Assembly (NCBI GenBank): GCA_009103225.1
Contig: RHPI01003578.1
Span: forward strand, 200,825-235,051
Origin: Chlorokybus atmophyticus
Lineage: Eukaryota; Streptophyta; Chlorokybophyceae; Chlorokybales; Chlorokybaceae
Reading direction: 5' to 3'
Length of the DNA stretch: 34,227 nucleotides
Below are positions 1 through 12,509 of the stretch, in pieces. A program made the translations under genes and the position numbers. Below the pieces are notes generated by a model that searched no databases, was not told the origin of the DNA, and worked only from the letters and a program-made list of their open reading frames with translations. Every line of letters begins with the position of its first letter. Within the stretch, counting starts at the first letter, position 1.

Positions 1-18
1 CCCCCCCCCCCCCCCCCC
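1..18. other. Poly-C run at window edge
   Basis: The first 18 bases are all C. The same kind of C run stands directly before the N gap at 22099, so this is probably a contig-edge or gap-edge feature, real or artefactual, rather than a functional element. Bases 19-365 after it are AT-rich and show no gene I can support. Confidence 0.6.
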
Positions 19-365
19 GCCTTAAAATAATGAAACATAATTGGTAGATATCTAACAGATTGCTTTCTTTGCAGCATGCACATGTTGCTTATAGTTGTTG
101 TTGGTTGCAACTAATGAACAAGCACGCAGGAGTTTACGTAAGCCAAGTGGTGGTATTGTCAACTACAATTGTGTATGTCATGCAATACATGACATGTATA
201 TTACTATCTAACTTTGCACCACATGGTTTCACAAATCTTAACTAACATGTTTCCCCTTTGAAGTTTTCAGGATTCTAAAATGTTGTATATGCACCGATTG
301 CCTTGAATTGTTTATGCTCGTACCGTGTGTATCATTGATATGGCTTCCAAGAATCGGCTCATATT

Positions 366-424
366 AAATGTACATGTCTGTTATTTGAACTTATCAAATG
401 TACATGTCTGTTATTTGAACTTAT
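366..424. repeat. Tandem duplication, 30-bp unit
   Basis: A 30-base unit beginning AAATGTACATGTCTG is present at 366-395 and repeated almost in full at 396-424 with no mismatch in the shared part. The identity suggests a recent duplication. No coding role is seen. Confidence 0.9.
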
Positions 425-534
425 ATCACAACAAATGCATGCAATGAACATGACAAGGCGCTCCATCCTTTGTGATGGCTCTGAGCGCCATTGTGCAGCA
501 CATTCCGCGTCTTGCTTGCATCCAGGCAGTTTAG

Positions 535-699
535 CACCGTAGAGACACGTACATTACAACCCTCACTCTATGCTGACCGCAAATGTACATAGAGTTGTTA
601 TCACTATTCACAAGGCTTGTGTTACCTTATTAAAGTACTCAAGAAACTCAAGAAAATTGATAATTACTTTTGGGTTGTAATGTACGTGTCTCTACGGTG
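535..699. mobile_element. MITE-like element with 28-bp perfect terminal inverted repeats
   Basis: The 28 bases at 535-562 (starting CACCGTAGAGACACG) are the exact reverse complement of 672-699. The 109-bp interior has no open frame and contains a small internal inverted repeat (CTCTATG/CATAGAG). The flanking trinucleotide is TAG on both sides (532-534 and 700-702), which fits a 3-bp target-site duplication. Termini starting CAC with a 3-bp duplication recall CACTA-type elements, but that is inference. It lies about 200 bp upstream of the GIY-YIG start codon, so it may be part of that promoter or 5' leader. Confidence 0.55.
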
Positions 700-901
700 T
701 AGTATCTTGACCAATCTCGTTTGCACTTCAATCCTTCCATCAGAATTGTTCGCTGCTGCGTGCTCTATCGCCAAGTGCAAGAATGCTTACAGCGGAGGCA
801 GTATCTTAGGTCCACGTGGCGCACTGGCAGTGGTTGGAAGCGATATATCCATAGCGCATGCATGCGACAAGGCGGAGGCGGCGGGAACGGCGGCAGCGAC
901 A

Positions 902-2669
902 ATGGCGGTGACGATGACAAACAGTGCCGCGACGTCGTTGCTGCGAGGAGCAGCTGCCACGTCGCAATATGCCGCCGCCGCAGAGCAGCAACCTGCTAGG
1001 CCAGCGAGGGAGCGTCCCGCCGCCGCCGCCGCCGCCAGGTCGTCTTTCCTGGGGAAGGCGGCGGTGACTGGCAGCAGGTTAGCCGCGTCGTCGTGGTCGT
1101 CGTCATTGGCGAGGAGACGGACGACCGTGGTCGAGGCCTCCTCAGCCGCAGCCTCGTCGTCGTCCTCATCGCTGCTGGACGGCTTCCCCACCCTGCAGGA
1201 CCTCCCCCTGGTGCCCTTCATTGATGCGGAGGGCAAGGTGGCCTCGCCGCCGGCGGCGGAGGGCGTGACGGCGGCGGCGTGGGTGTTCGCCGTTCACGAC
1301 AAGAACAAGAAGGTTCAGTACATTGGCTTCTGCGGCGCCGATGCCCGCAATGCCCTCCGCAAGCTGCTCGCCCGCCGCCCCGCCCTCTGCTATTATTTCA
1401 AGAGCGCCCCCCTCACCGCCATCGACCAGAAAGCCCTTGTTGAAGCCAGAAACAAGTATGACTACGTTGTCCCAACCCACAATGTACAACTGTGCCGCAT
1501 GCATGCATGTATGCATGCATGCATGCGGCAACACGTCGTACACACAGCTACGTTCACCGTGGCAAACCTTGCAATGCCATCCATTGTTTACTCCCTTGCC
1601 TTTTGGTCTTGGTCTCTAGTAATAGAGCACATGGCGCTCTGTAGTTCACACTGGCAATGCATTGTACTCTGGTTGTTGTGTGTGCATGCATTGTCTCGAC
1701 TCCATCTGTTCACTGCACAGGGCCATCCAGAATTTTATAGCAATCAGTGCTTTTCCAGTGTTGTTCAGTTGTAATTAAATTGACTTGCAGTCGCTTCAAG
1801 GTCGAAGCCACTGCAAGTCAAGTTTAGGACACATGAAAAATTGTTCGCAGGCTTGCATTGTCTGCTCGGTGGCAAGTGGTGTTTGGTGCATGCAGCATGC
1901 AAACTTCCTGTTGTATTATTCGTGTCTCTGCAGGTGGGCTTCTGAGCTTGGGGTGTTGCCGAAGGGCAACACAGACCAGTCTGAGAGGAAGCAATGGGAG
2001 GCACCAGTGGATGCGGGGGCTGTATCAGAGAGGGGTAAGGCCGCAGCAGCAGCATCCACGGCGAAGCAGCTGTCGGATGCGCTGGCAGAGCGCGGGTACA
2101 AGGAGGCGGTGGTGTGGGACCCTGAGCTCCTAGCCAAGGGCCAGGTGGACATTCTCGCCAACGTGGAAGAGGAGCGCTCGGATGAAGAGAAGGATGCGGC
2201 CGCTGCGCGCGTAGCTGAGGCAGTTGCGAAGCAGCGCCATGTCAACATAACCATTGGCGAGCGCAACATTGAGTATGACATCACGTACCAGCGCAAGTTC
2301 CCCACAAAGGGCGGGTGGATGATTGACCTGATGTTGTCCTACGACGGGTCCGACACAACTCACCGAGTGATCTGCTCCAAGAACTCCGTTGAGCGCTACC
2401 AGACCTCCCCTGAGGAGATTATTGAAACAGCCTTCGCGCTGTTTATGGCCAAGCGTATGCCACGCAAGACTGAGGGCCTCCTGGCCTCCGGCGTCTTCCC
2501 GGTGAACTACTTTACCATCAGCGAAGTCGAACAGTGGTTTGACGACTTCCCGAAAATGTTCAATGTCACGACTCCTGCGCGCGATAGGTGGGGCTTCAAC
2601 CGCCTCCACACGTATGGCACGCAAGCGGAGGGGTCCCCTCTGCTGGGACCCGGCGCCAACTCTACATGA
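902..2669 (+). CDS. GIY-YIG domain protein, probably plastid-targeted
   Basis: Two exons, 902-1455 and 1934-2669, are joined by a phase-2 GT-AG intron (donor AA|gtatga, acceptor ctctgcag) and give 429 residues. The N-terminus (MAVTMTNSAATSLLRG, then Ala/Ser/Arg-rich to about residue 95) looks like a chloroplast transit peptide. Residues about 125-215 resemble the GIY-YIG domain of plant GrxS16-like proteins: a WVF variant of the GIY triad (127-129), an intact YIG (140-142), then ALRKLL and, across the splice junction, NKWASELGVLPKGN. The plant protein carries a CGFS glutaredoxin after this domain; none is present here. The C-terminal half is unrecognised and contains repeated Trp/Phe-rich blocks such as KGGWMIDLMLSYDG. 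The altered GIY triad makes nuclease activity uncertain. ATG 914 is an alternative start, and the frame stays open upstream to 617. It converges on APC1. Confidence 0.75.
1494..1529. repeat. GCATGC-rich 16-bp hairpin in an intron
   Basis: Arms 1494-1509 and 1514-1529 are perfect reverse complements around a 4-base loop (TATG). They are built of GCAT repeats capped by GCC/GGC. The hairpin starts 38 bases after the inferred 5' splice site of the GIY-YIG gene, so it should fold in the pre-mRNA close to the donor. Short TGCATGCA runs are common across the whole window. Confidence 0.85.
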
Positions 2670-3497
2670 GGGGTAGACTCTTGCCGTGCGCGCTGCCTTG
2701 CGCTGGATTTTCTTGTTGAGGTGCATAGGTTGATATTGTTTTGTAGCCGCGATATACTGCGTAGAATTTTGTGATGGGAAGTTGGCCTGAGTTGAAGGTC
2801 TGTTTTACAGTTGTCAAGTGTGCAGAATGTCACTGCATGCATGCATAAAAGCATTGCACAGCGACTAGCAGCAGATCCTGTGGACAGGGCAGAAGGGGCA
2901 ATGGAGTTGCGTCGGCTGCGCGATGTGGCTCATGTGTTTTTATGCTGTTACACTACATGGTCATGGCAGTGACATATGACCCTGGCAGATAATTGCAGCC
3001 ATCATTGCCTTTTGTGTAGGTGAGGCCGCTTTACCATTATTACTGTATGCTCCGACGCTGCTGAGGGGCCCAGCACGCTGCAAACAAGCTGGCTGCCAGC
3101 TCCTGCGCGACCACTCACCCGCTGTGCATGGTACAACCCATGCATCTGGTTTTGTGTACGAATTGCTAGCAGAATCTAATGCGAGTTGATCGTGGTGCAA
3201 GTTATAACATGGTCTCTGCCTGAGCATGGCAATGGTAAGCTACGCCCTCCACCAACTTACACCAAGGGTTATAGTGAGGACGCGTGCTATGTCTAAAGGA
3301 TTTATATGCAAACACATGTTGCACAAGCGCACGCCTGCAGTCAGGTTTGCTCGCTGTGAAGCGTGCGCTGTTTGTGCCCATAGTCACTGTGTAACCGTCG
3401 AGCTGGCGACCCATTCAAAAAGCTCTTCCAACACAGTTCGCCTCGACCTTGATTGTGCCTCGTAATGCTCACATACAGGAAGTCATCGCCAATGGTC
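2670..3497. other. Convergent intergenic region between GIY-YIG and APC1 stop codons
   Basis: About 830 bp between two stop codons facing each other. It should hold both 3' UTRs. Short open frames occur on both strands but have no recognisable blocks, and I see no further gene. Confidence 0.6.
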
Positions 3498-6400
3498 TCA
3501 TAATTGTGCCTGCAGACATCGTGCAATCTCCAATATTGCTGCATGAGGAGTAGTAGGCAGGTGGTGAGCCAGGATGGCAGCAGTGCATGTATTGTGCTGT
3601 TTGGCAGCCGCAATGGCGAAGGCAGCTTCATGTGGAGAGGGCAGCTGGTAAAACACCAGGTAGGTGTAAAAAAGGGTACGTAGCATGGCCACGGGGACCT
3701 GTTTCCCTCCGCTTCCCAGCCTCGCGGACCGCAAGAACACTCTATCATCTGGTGCACAGCCGAGCGCGTAATAAGCACTCAGAACGCCAGCTGGCGAAGC
3801 GAAGCCCAGAGTCTTGTACACTTGCTTCATGCGCACAGCAACCGCGGCGATGAAGGTTGCATCCACCAGAGGAGCTTTGGAAGTGTTGGTTTGGGAGAAG
3901 GTGATGGCGAGGGCTATGTTGCTGACATCAAGTGACGATAGATGCACAGCGTTGCCGGCTGATGCATCCTCAAAGCGTTGAACGACAGATGCAAACTGCT
4001 GGTAGTATAGCGCTTTCCAAGGCCGCTGCGAAGTCATTGCTTCATGCAACAGCGCTGCGTGCAACGATGCGAACACATCACCGGGAGCTTCGATGGGTAT
4101 CAGCACCGACTGCGTATCTGTCGTGACAACAGGCATGTCCACCTCCTGTGCGGCGCGCTCTCGTGCAAGTACCGCCGCAGAGTGTAGGCACAGTGAAGTT
4201 ATGTCACCCTGGACCGCTGTTGGCTCGCTGCAAGGCCCATCAGGAGCGCCTGCTGGCCGGAAACCCTCTCTCAGGACTGCAATGCAGGAGGCAGCCTCAG
4301 GTAACAATCGCTTGATCTTCGACTTGACATATAACGGCTTGCTGCACAGGGCTACTTCACCACCATTATACATCACTATATCCTGCGGCCATACTTGGGG
4401 ACCCAGTACCCGCACTCTTGAAACCTGCCGTGCACATTACATGTTGGTTTGACCCAACAGTTGCGCAGCGACGCATGCAACTGTGACGGCTGATTTGCAA
4501 CTTGCATGTATACCTGCAGGTGATCTGGAGCAGGGCATGGCGTTGTGCGAGATAGTATTAACGTCTCTTCATGGCTTGCTTGCAAGCGTGGATGGGATGT
4601 GACAAGCTCCAAAGGCACATGCAATGCCTGTCCTGTGTCAACATCCCTGGCTTCCACGCAGCGGGCTTCTGTTGCAAGCGCATACAGGTGCCTAAAAGCC
4701 TGTGAGTGTGGCAATGCTGAGTACCAACGTACAGATCCATGTGTAAAGGTGAAGTGTAAATGCAGATAGGGACCTGTAGGTGACTGCGGTTGCTGCTGCA
4801 GTTCTGAGGGAACCGTGGATACAATGCAATGACCAGGTATGCAATCGCCTCATTGCTGCGGGAAAAGGTCTTCGTCCCGCCGCCCATGAACAGAAACCCC
4901 AAAGCCATTGATGCGGCCATGTGACTGCCATAATTAGCTCCATTGGCCACGTTACCGGCAGAACCCTGCAAGCATGTCAACCAATAATCATGTGTGCATC
5001 TGAACGGCGACCCATGTAGCATTGCATGATACTACTGGCATGTATACCTGAGCTACACCATCCAGTCTCTGCGCAACAAGCCTGAGCAGCTTGAGAGTTG
5101 TGAGGTCCCCACTGCCGGCCATGACCACGCCCAACGATAGCGCGACAATATTGATGCATGTTTCAACGGTCACTCGGTCAACCTGATATGTTATGGTAGT
5201 GTTGGCATGCACAAGGCCGCATCAGCCCCACGGCCTGCCTCGCCTGCGTGTTGTGGGACACATCCTCAGCACTCAACACGGCGCATGACTCACCTTACTA
5301 GCGGGCTGCCTCTGCTTCAAGAAGTACATAAAGTACTCACACAGTACATCACGCGCGGCTGCATCCGTCGTGCCAGCATACCGCAGGCCAATAGCAAAAC
5401 ACGCGCCTGTAGACATGCACTGTGAGCTTTTGTTTCTGTGCGCTGCTAGCACCAACGCAACAGCATCAGTGTCCCCTGGCCCTATCTTGAAAGCAATTGT
5501 GACAACCAATGTTGTGCAAGGCAGCTGTTGCAGCAGGCGTAACAGATTGCATAAAGTACCTGCCAGGATGTTGGCATGGGCTTGTGCAATCGCCTCCACA
5601 TCAATCGACTTGTCTCCAAGTGCATTCGCCTGCAACTGCTTGAGAGTGGCATGTATAAAGGTTGGCACTTGTGACTGCACCCACTGTTTGGTTGCTCGCA
5701 CAGAATCCCACATCACAAGGGACCGCGCGATTATGCGCAACAGAATGAAATCAGGCCGCACGTAGTCCAGCGCAAAGTGTGTTGCCGGTATTGCTATGCG
5801 CTCAGCCACAGCAGCGTCATTGGTCTTCATGAACATGAGTCCCAGAGCAAGCGTAGCGCCTGGGGAAGTCACATCCAAGTTCACCAAAGGGCTCTCCAGC
5901 ACCTGTTGTAGATGCGTGGTGATGTTTACAGAGCCCACATCACTCGCACATATTTCAAGTGCACATCTGATGAGAGAACACTAGACAACATGTGCTAAGG
6001 CTATACCAGGCCTCCAGAGTCGTTCTGCTCATCACTTGGTCGAAGCGGCTGGCTCAAGCCTGGGAACAGATCTCCAAACCTGATGGTGTTATCATCACGT
6101 CCTGGGCGCTTGTGCTGCAGAGGGCATGATGTATGGCCTCAGAAGACAATTACGTTATGCAGGCAGGCAAACGTAACGGGCATGCAGATGCGCTTACCAG
6201 AGGTTCCGGCCCGCCAACCATGTAATGCCCCAGCCGCTCTTCTATCTTCATGTCGGCCAGGCCTATGGCATCACGGCCTTGGCCGAGTGTTGTGAGGCCC
6301 AGTGCCAGCCCTGCTGCCAAGGCATAGGACTCCAGGTCCGCTGAAACCTCCAGGCCAGGCTTTCGACTGCACATGAGGCAACAGGTATGACTTGACAGTG

Positions 6401-9400
6401 AGTCGCCAATAGTCAAAATTTGAGTTATGCGCTCATCAGACCGTAGATGTGCCTTATGAATTGCGGCAGCAGTATACAAGGTCGTGCGTACCCGATTTCA
6501 GCAAGCATTATCTCTGTCATCAACCGATGCGCGGTTGCTTGGAATAGCAGCCCAACTGACAACACTGCAGCTGTCTGCAATGGGGCGACGTGTAAGTATT
6601 TATGCAGCACACAGCCCAGCTTTGCACTACATCGTAAGCAAGCTTCGAGGAGTGCCGAAAGTGTTAATCCAGAGCCACTAACAAGCGACTTTGGCACCCA
6701 AATCCTATCGCCAGTCCTTGCATGTATACAAGCTGAACGTCACAACTCTTACCTGCACCACAGGCGACAACTCAAGCTCAGGATAGCTGCTGGGGTGCCT
6801 GGCTGGTATGTGAAGAAACAGCATCTTTGCCGTTGCCGCATCCATGGTGCCACGCTTGGCTGCTGCCATGCCCAGTAGCACTCCAACTGTTGTAGCATCG
6901 TGCTCCTGTGTGGGTATAGGTGAGATTACCTACCTGACCAAACATGTGGCCATAATCCCCAAGCAATGGTGCATTCAGTTGCAAAAAAGTTGCAGGCTAC
7001 CAGCGGCTTGCTAGCATATTTACGAAAGGACTTGCAAGAGCTGAACAGCAAACCTGCGACAGGTACTGATAGACATCCGTTGCTGCCAGGACCTTCAGGT
7101 GTCCACCCAGGCCGAGTGCCATCAGCAGGCCCGCATGAGCAAAAGATGCCTCTCGTGGCCTAAACGAGGCCCATAACAGCATCACCCCACATGATTGTAC
7201 GTGTTTAAATGTGGAACGCTTTGGGTCGTGCACCGTCAACTACTTACCTGTTGTACACAATCCATGTGCGCGTAATCTTGCCAGCTGCGCTGGCGGCGAC
7301 CTGCATCCCGGCAGCAGCTCCGTTATGGAACTCAGGCCAGCTGGCAAGGTCCTGCATGCTAGCTGTCAATCCTCAGTTACAATAGCAGCAAGGTAGAACT
7401 CGCCAGCATGCAGCCATTGGCAACAGCTGCAACACAGACCCATTCACAACTTGTGAGGACAAGCCGCGCTTGGAAGCGGTTTACACGCATAAGACTCGCA
7501 TGCAAGCAGCACCACAGCTATGGATTTGTCATCAATTTGTCATCATACAACATTGGTAAACCTTAATGTCGATGCGCATCTTCCGAGCATACCGTTGCTG
7601 CCACAGAGGCCCCATGTGTATCAAGGTTGATGACAGCATTTTGTTGCTTGGGGAGTCGGCCAGACAGATTCAGCTTCGGCACCGTCAAAGCCTCAGTCAA
7701 TAGCGGCTGCCAGGTGCCAAGTGTAAATGCTCCTCTACCCACCTGCAAGAAAGGTAGCAGTGGTTCAGACACCACATGTGCGGAGCTAACTGACAGTTGA
7801 ATTGATGGCCCAACACCTTGAAGGTGCAAACATAACAATGTGACCACGTGACATCCTTGTGCATGGAACCGGCAACTTAACCTTGCTTGAACGCTGAAGC
7901 AATGGATGTTACAACATGACCCAAGCACTGATAACAAGGGACACTACAGCATTTTGGCATGTGTGTCCAGCAGATAAGGCAAGCAGTTGACTCACCGGCA
8001 AGGCAGTTGTACGAGCTGCCAACCGCCACAGTCGTGCCTGCTGCCTCGCAACAAGGTCAGGCCCGTCACTGGCTGCAGGATTTGCATCGGTGCAAACGGG
8101 CGCAGGCAGGCTGGACTGCAGCAATGCCCGAATATCTCGTACTCTCATGTCACGCCCGAACTGATGTGCGTCCTTGCCAACGCAAACATGCTCCATGCCA
8201 TTGGAGTCAACGTTGTCCTCACCACTTGGGTTTGTTGCTGAAGCATCACCTTCAAGACCACGAACAACAACATCAGAAGCCACTCTGGATGCTTGCATCC
8301 CAGACTAACCAGCTTGCCTGCTTCATCAATGCGAGCAGTTGGGTGGCTGCCATCACCTGGCTGCCATCTGACGTCATATGATGGTGGTAGTGGTGCCCTG
8401 CTGCACCAGCTAAAGTAGCGATGGTTTCTTGACAAGTCTTCACGTCCAATGAACAGATACGCTTCAGGTGGCCAGTCTGCAGGTGGATGTTCGCGACAGT
8501 CTTCCAAGGCCTGACCAGTGATACACGCTCAGACTGTGTATGCTAGTGACGCACTTGTTAGACCAAGTCATGCACAATTTGCTGGTCAATTGCCTGTCGC
8601 AATGGAAGAGATACGGCCCATGGCAGTCTGTCAAGCTTGGGCCAATCAAATCTGGCATCGCTCATGGCGAGCACCGCAGCCTCAGCACCCTTCAAACACA
8701 AGCATTGGTAGAAGGAAATCACATTGGCGGACAACTGCAGCTCTGCGTTGGACGGCATAAGCTTGGGAGGTTGCAAGTTGCTCCCATGCTGAGAGTGCTT
8801 ATGTTGTACGCGTCCTTTGACAGCGTACAGCAAGGCACTCTGCAGGTACGACTGCAGGCAGGGTGGGGGTGGAAGCAACAGCCGTGGGCAAGCGGTATGC
8901 AGTTGAAGCAACGGGCTATGTTGCGGAGGTAATGCAGCTTCAGGCATTGACAGGCAGCGTTGGTAGTAGTCCACGTAGTGAGTGGCATTTGCAGCGGCTG
9001 TCAATGATGATAGAAGCTCTGCCATCGCAGGCAGGTGCCTGGCCAGAGCAAAAACTATGTCCCAGCACTTTGAAACAATGATGTCTCTCATAACCTTGCA
9101 ACCCTATTGCAACCAAGATGTACCTGCTGTAGAGTATATCAAGCTGCATGTCTTCAAAGAGTGCATGCAAGGCGTTGATGACGGCTAGTATGCGCTCCTC
9201 CGCCACGGGCGCTGCGACCAGTGCACTGCTGGCTGTGCAAGGTTCCATGCTGAACGGTGCGCTTGATGCAGGAGGGATGGGCATACACTTGATGGTGTTG
9301 GAGAGCGCCAGCTGTCCATGCTGCTTACTGCTCATGAGCAACTCCCAAGGAGTCTGCTGTTGGCTGTCAAAATCCATTGGCCTCCTGCTTAATACATCTT

Positions 9401-12400
9401 GCGCGGGGCTATCTTGAAGTATGGACATTAAGATGGCGTGCAATGCGCTGACGTAAACATCGTCCTCTCTGCCTGCAATAAACTTGACATCAGAGAACTA
9501 GAGATGACGTCCAGCAACAAGTTGATGGACAGGGGCTGTGTTTTAATAGATTTATGCCTTATTGGAACAACTTGCTTCACACTTGCATTGCGTCACTACC
9601 AGATTCACTTAGGAGCCATACCACAAGAGGACTGATCAGCGACAGGTAGCAGTTTCTGCACGATATTAAGAATTGTTGTGGTTGGCAAACATGACACGAG
9701 CGCCGCTAGCACCCTCCGCACCAGCGGTGAGACGGGCACAATGCTTGCCAGGCTTACGCGGTGTACCTGTTTTAGTTCCAATACTCAGTTTACAGGTTGG
9801 TCTTCATCTTGGCTTCAATGACATAAGCAGCTGCTTATGCGTTGTCAGCGTAGACTTGTCATGCACTGGACCCTGGATTACCTTGCCGTCCAGCATCACA
9901 ACACTCACTCGACTTTGCAAAGCATCTCGCAGCCCAATAACTCGTGAAAGGCCTGCAGTAGCACTCACGGTGCAACAGAGTTAGCACCTGTTTAGCGCAC
10001 ACTCATCAACAAGGAATGGATCACAGCTACTGGCACTGACTCAAACATACCACAGGTCATCACAAACTCAATGGGACAAGCATTGTGCTGTGAAGGCAGC
10101 ATAGAAGCAGGGTGCACTCAAAGGCGATGCGTACAAACTATACAAAACGTCCATGCTGAACCAGCTCATATATAAACACACTGGCCTGAACAACCGACAG
10201 GCACAACGTACCTGCCTGCTGTATGGTTAACCCAAAAAGCTTTGTAGCTCCAACCTGTTGGTACGACACATGTTTCAAACTGCAGCACCATGCAGTTGAG
10301 GCATTGTGATCAAGCCTACTTACATGCAACAGCAGTTGTCCAGCCGGATAGACAATCAGGAGATCTCGGGGGGCATGTCCACCATCATACATGAATCTGT
10401 CGGCCCTCAGCCAGTGTGCGACCAACTATTATTGCAAGTGCAGTTTGCGGTGATCATGCTACAGCATGCCACAATATGACACGCGGCAAGGCATGCCAAA
10501 GTGTGCCTGTTGGAAATACACAACCTGAAAGCCAAGCACTGACATCACGACTCACGTTCTGGAAGCGATCACTGCGGCAGCATCCACAGCTTTAAGACTG
10601 AAAGCAGCTCCTGTTGCATCTGCCAGGACGTGATTGCCCTTGGTGCTGATGCGAACACCATGCAGGATGCTATGAGTATCAACATAGCAGATGACTTCGT
10701 GTAGGTCCTCATCGTGCACCACCATCACCTGCAGCAGTGTGCGCAACATTGCCCAACATAGACCCAACTTGCGAGAACATGTTTATATCAGACAATCAAG
10801 CATGTACCTTGCTTGTAGGCCCAGTGCCATAGTCTTTCGTCTCCTGCCATACTGGAAAGGCAATGGCCTCGCTCTGTTGCAGCTCCAAGACTGGGCCAAC
10901 TGGTTTCTCAAAGTCACTGTGTTTACTTGCTGTGTGGAGTGACAGCCTCCAAAGAGCATGCCGTTGTAACCCTGTGCAACGTGCGTGTGTTAGTTGATAG
11001 GTTGTGCGTGTGGTCAAGACTGTTTATTACGTACTCACTTGAACTATGTGTCATGAACAGGGACATCCGCAAAGAGCTCCAAACAACCACTTCATTATTG
11101 TGTCCGGATATGTTGCCCTCGGGTAATCTGCCAGCTTCTTGTCTCATAATGACTGGCTGTTACAAACGCAGAAATTGAGTGTGCCATGAGTGCAACCGTA
11201 CGCACCACACTTCACGAGCTATCTGCCTTGGCATTACTGAAGCTTCTGGGTATCAACACCTGTAAGTCTTCCAAAGGATGTAACAGCACATACACTGCAC
11301 CACTTGCACCAGCAGCCATACTGGTCAGAGATGGCAGTTTGGCATGCGCAGTCGAGTTCCCATCCAAAGTTTGTTGCACAAGTAACCCTTGCTGCAGTGG
11401 GAACATGGCTTGAGGCATGAAAGGAACCGGCAAAGTGTGAAGAACACCTGACAGATGACATGGTATAGTGGTTGCTTGACACAAAACACCAGTGCGCAGC
11501 GGTTTAATTCAAAACATGGCTGGTCATTGTACCATCCGGGCCATAGGTGGTGATGGCATCAGCATGCAACATGCACAAGTAGTTTGCAACACCGCCGCCA
11601 TCAAAGGTTGCCCAAGTAGCCTGCGATGCAATGAGTGTTGTCAAGAGAAGCCCCGGATGGGGCACTCCGCATACCTAAGCATGCATTCAGACCAACTGCA
11701 TGCCAGTTCAACCTGTAGCACTGTCGACGGTAGTTTGAATCGCATATGCACATGGCGATCGGCGCTCCATGTCACGCTGCACGGAAGCCGTAGAGTTGTA
11801 TGACATTTGCATTGTTACCAGACATAGCAGCATTTGCGTGTGGCAAGGTCAAGGGTAGTAAGTGGGATGCAACGCATGTTGCGCATAATAAGTGAACCGT
11901 GCTTCTTCTGGTTGACACATAACGAGTACGTATGCAGTCACTACACTCAGTTGCCGTGTACGTGTGCATGCAAGCACAGTACCACAGCAGTCTAGCTGCG
12001 AGGCTACAGATTGTCGTTGCAAGCAACCTAGCAGTGGCGACGATGACCGGCATTGCTTGAAGACTGTCGCTTCAAGCAATGCACTGGCATGCATGCCGCA
12101 AGTTGTATGGATGTCTGTGTACAATACCAACCTGCGCTCTCTGCCTCACTAAAACCTCAGTCGAAGAAGGTGAGGCTTTATACGTTGAGATAGGTATGCC
12201 TTAGCGTAGCTAACTTGCTTACCTGCTTGCGAGCAAGTAAAGCTCCTCTTCAGCAGGCTCACAGGCTTGAGAAGAGTGCGAGGGTGTGTTGGAGTCTCTC
12301 GCCCTACTGAGAGACTCAAACAGCGTGTAGGTGCCTCCAGGCCCAGCTGAGACGGCGCCATTGGGCTCAAATGCACCAAGGCTTCTCAACGCAATGGCAG

Positions 12401-12509
12401 GAACGTCGCCGCCGCTGCTACCCACCACGCCGCTGCTGTCCTCTACGTCGTCCTCCATCTCAACCTCCTCCATGTCGTCCTCGTTCATGCCCGCCTCGTC
12501 CTCCTCCAT
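3498..12509 (-). CDS. APC1: Anaphase-promoting complex subunit 1 (APC1)
   Basis: APC1 is the large scaffold of the APC/C ubiquitin ligase. Conserved blocks appear in family order: acidic N-terminus then RSLGAFEPNG, VTWSADRHVHMRFKLP, HPLEDLQ, GLRDALQSRVSVVMLDGK, RFDWPKLDRLPWAVSLPLRQ, CREHPPADWPPEAYLFIGRE, VPKLNLSGR, FHNGAAAGMQ, GLLMALGLGGHL, then PC-repeat blocks (LLFQATAHR, YALAAGLALGL, VTSPGATLALGLMFMKTND, SHMAASMALGFLFMGGG) and the C-terminal exon 4424-3498. Phase-consistent exons: 12509-12223, 11776-11713, 11620-11533, 11447-11260, 11156-11039, 10971-10808, 10728-10556, 10405-10324, 10254-10212, 9952-9882, 9766-9622, 9472-9124, 9086-8594; exon 14 starts at 8510, and 7742-7593 is another. 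Junctions between 8510 and 7750 and several in the 3' half were not fully resolved. ATG 12509 is the first in frame after an upstream stop. No frameshift was seen in the conserved blocks. Confidence 0.92.
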
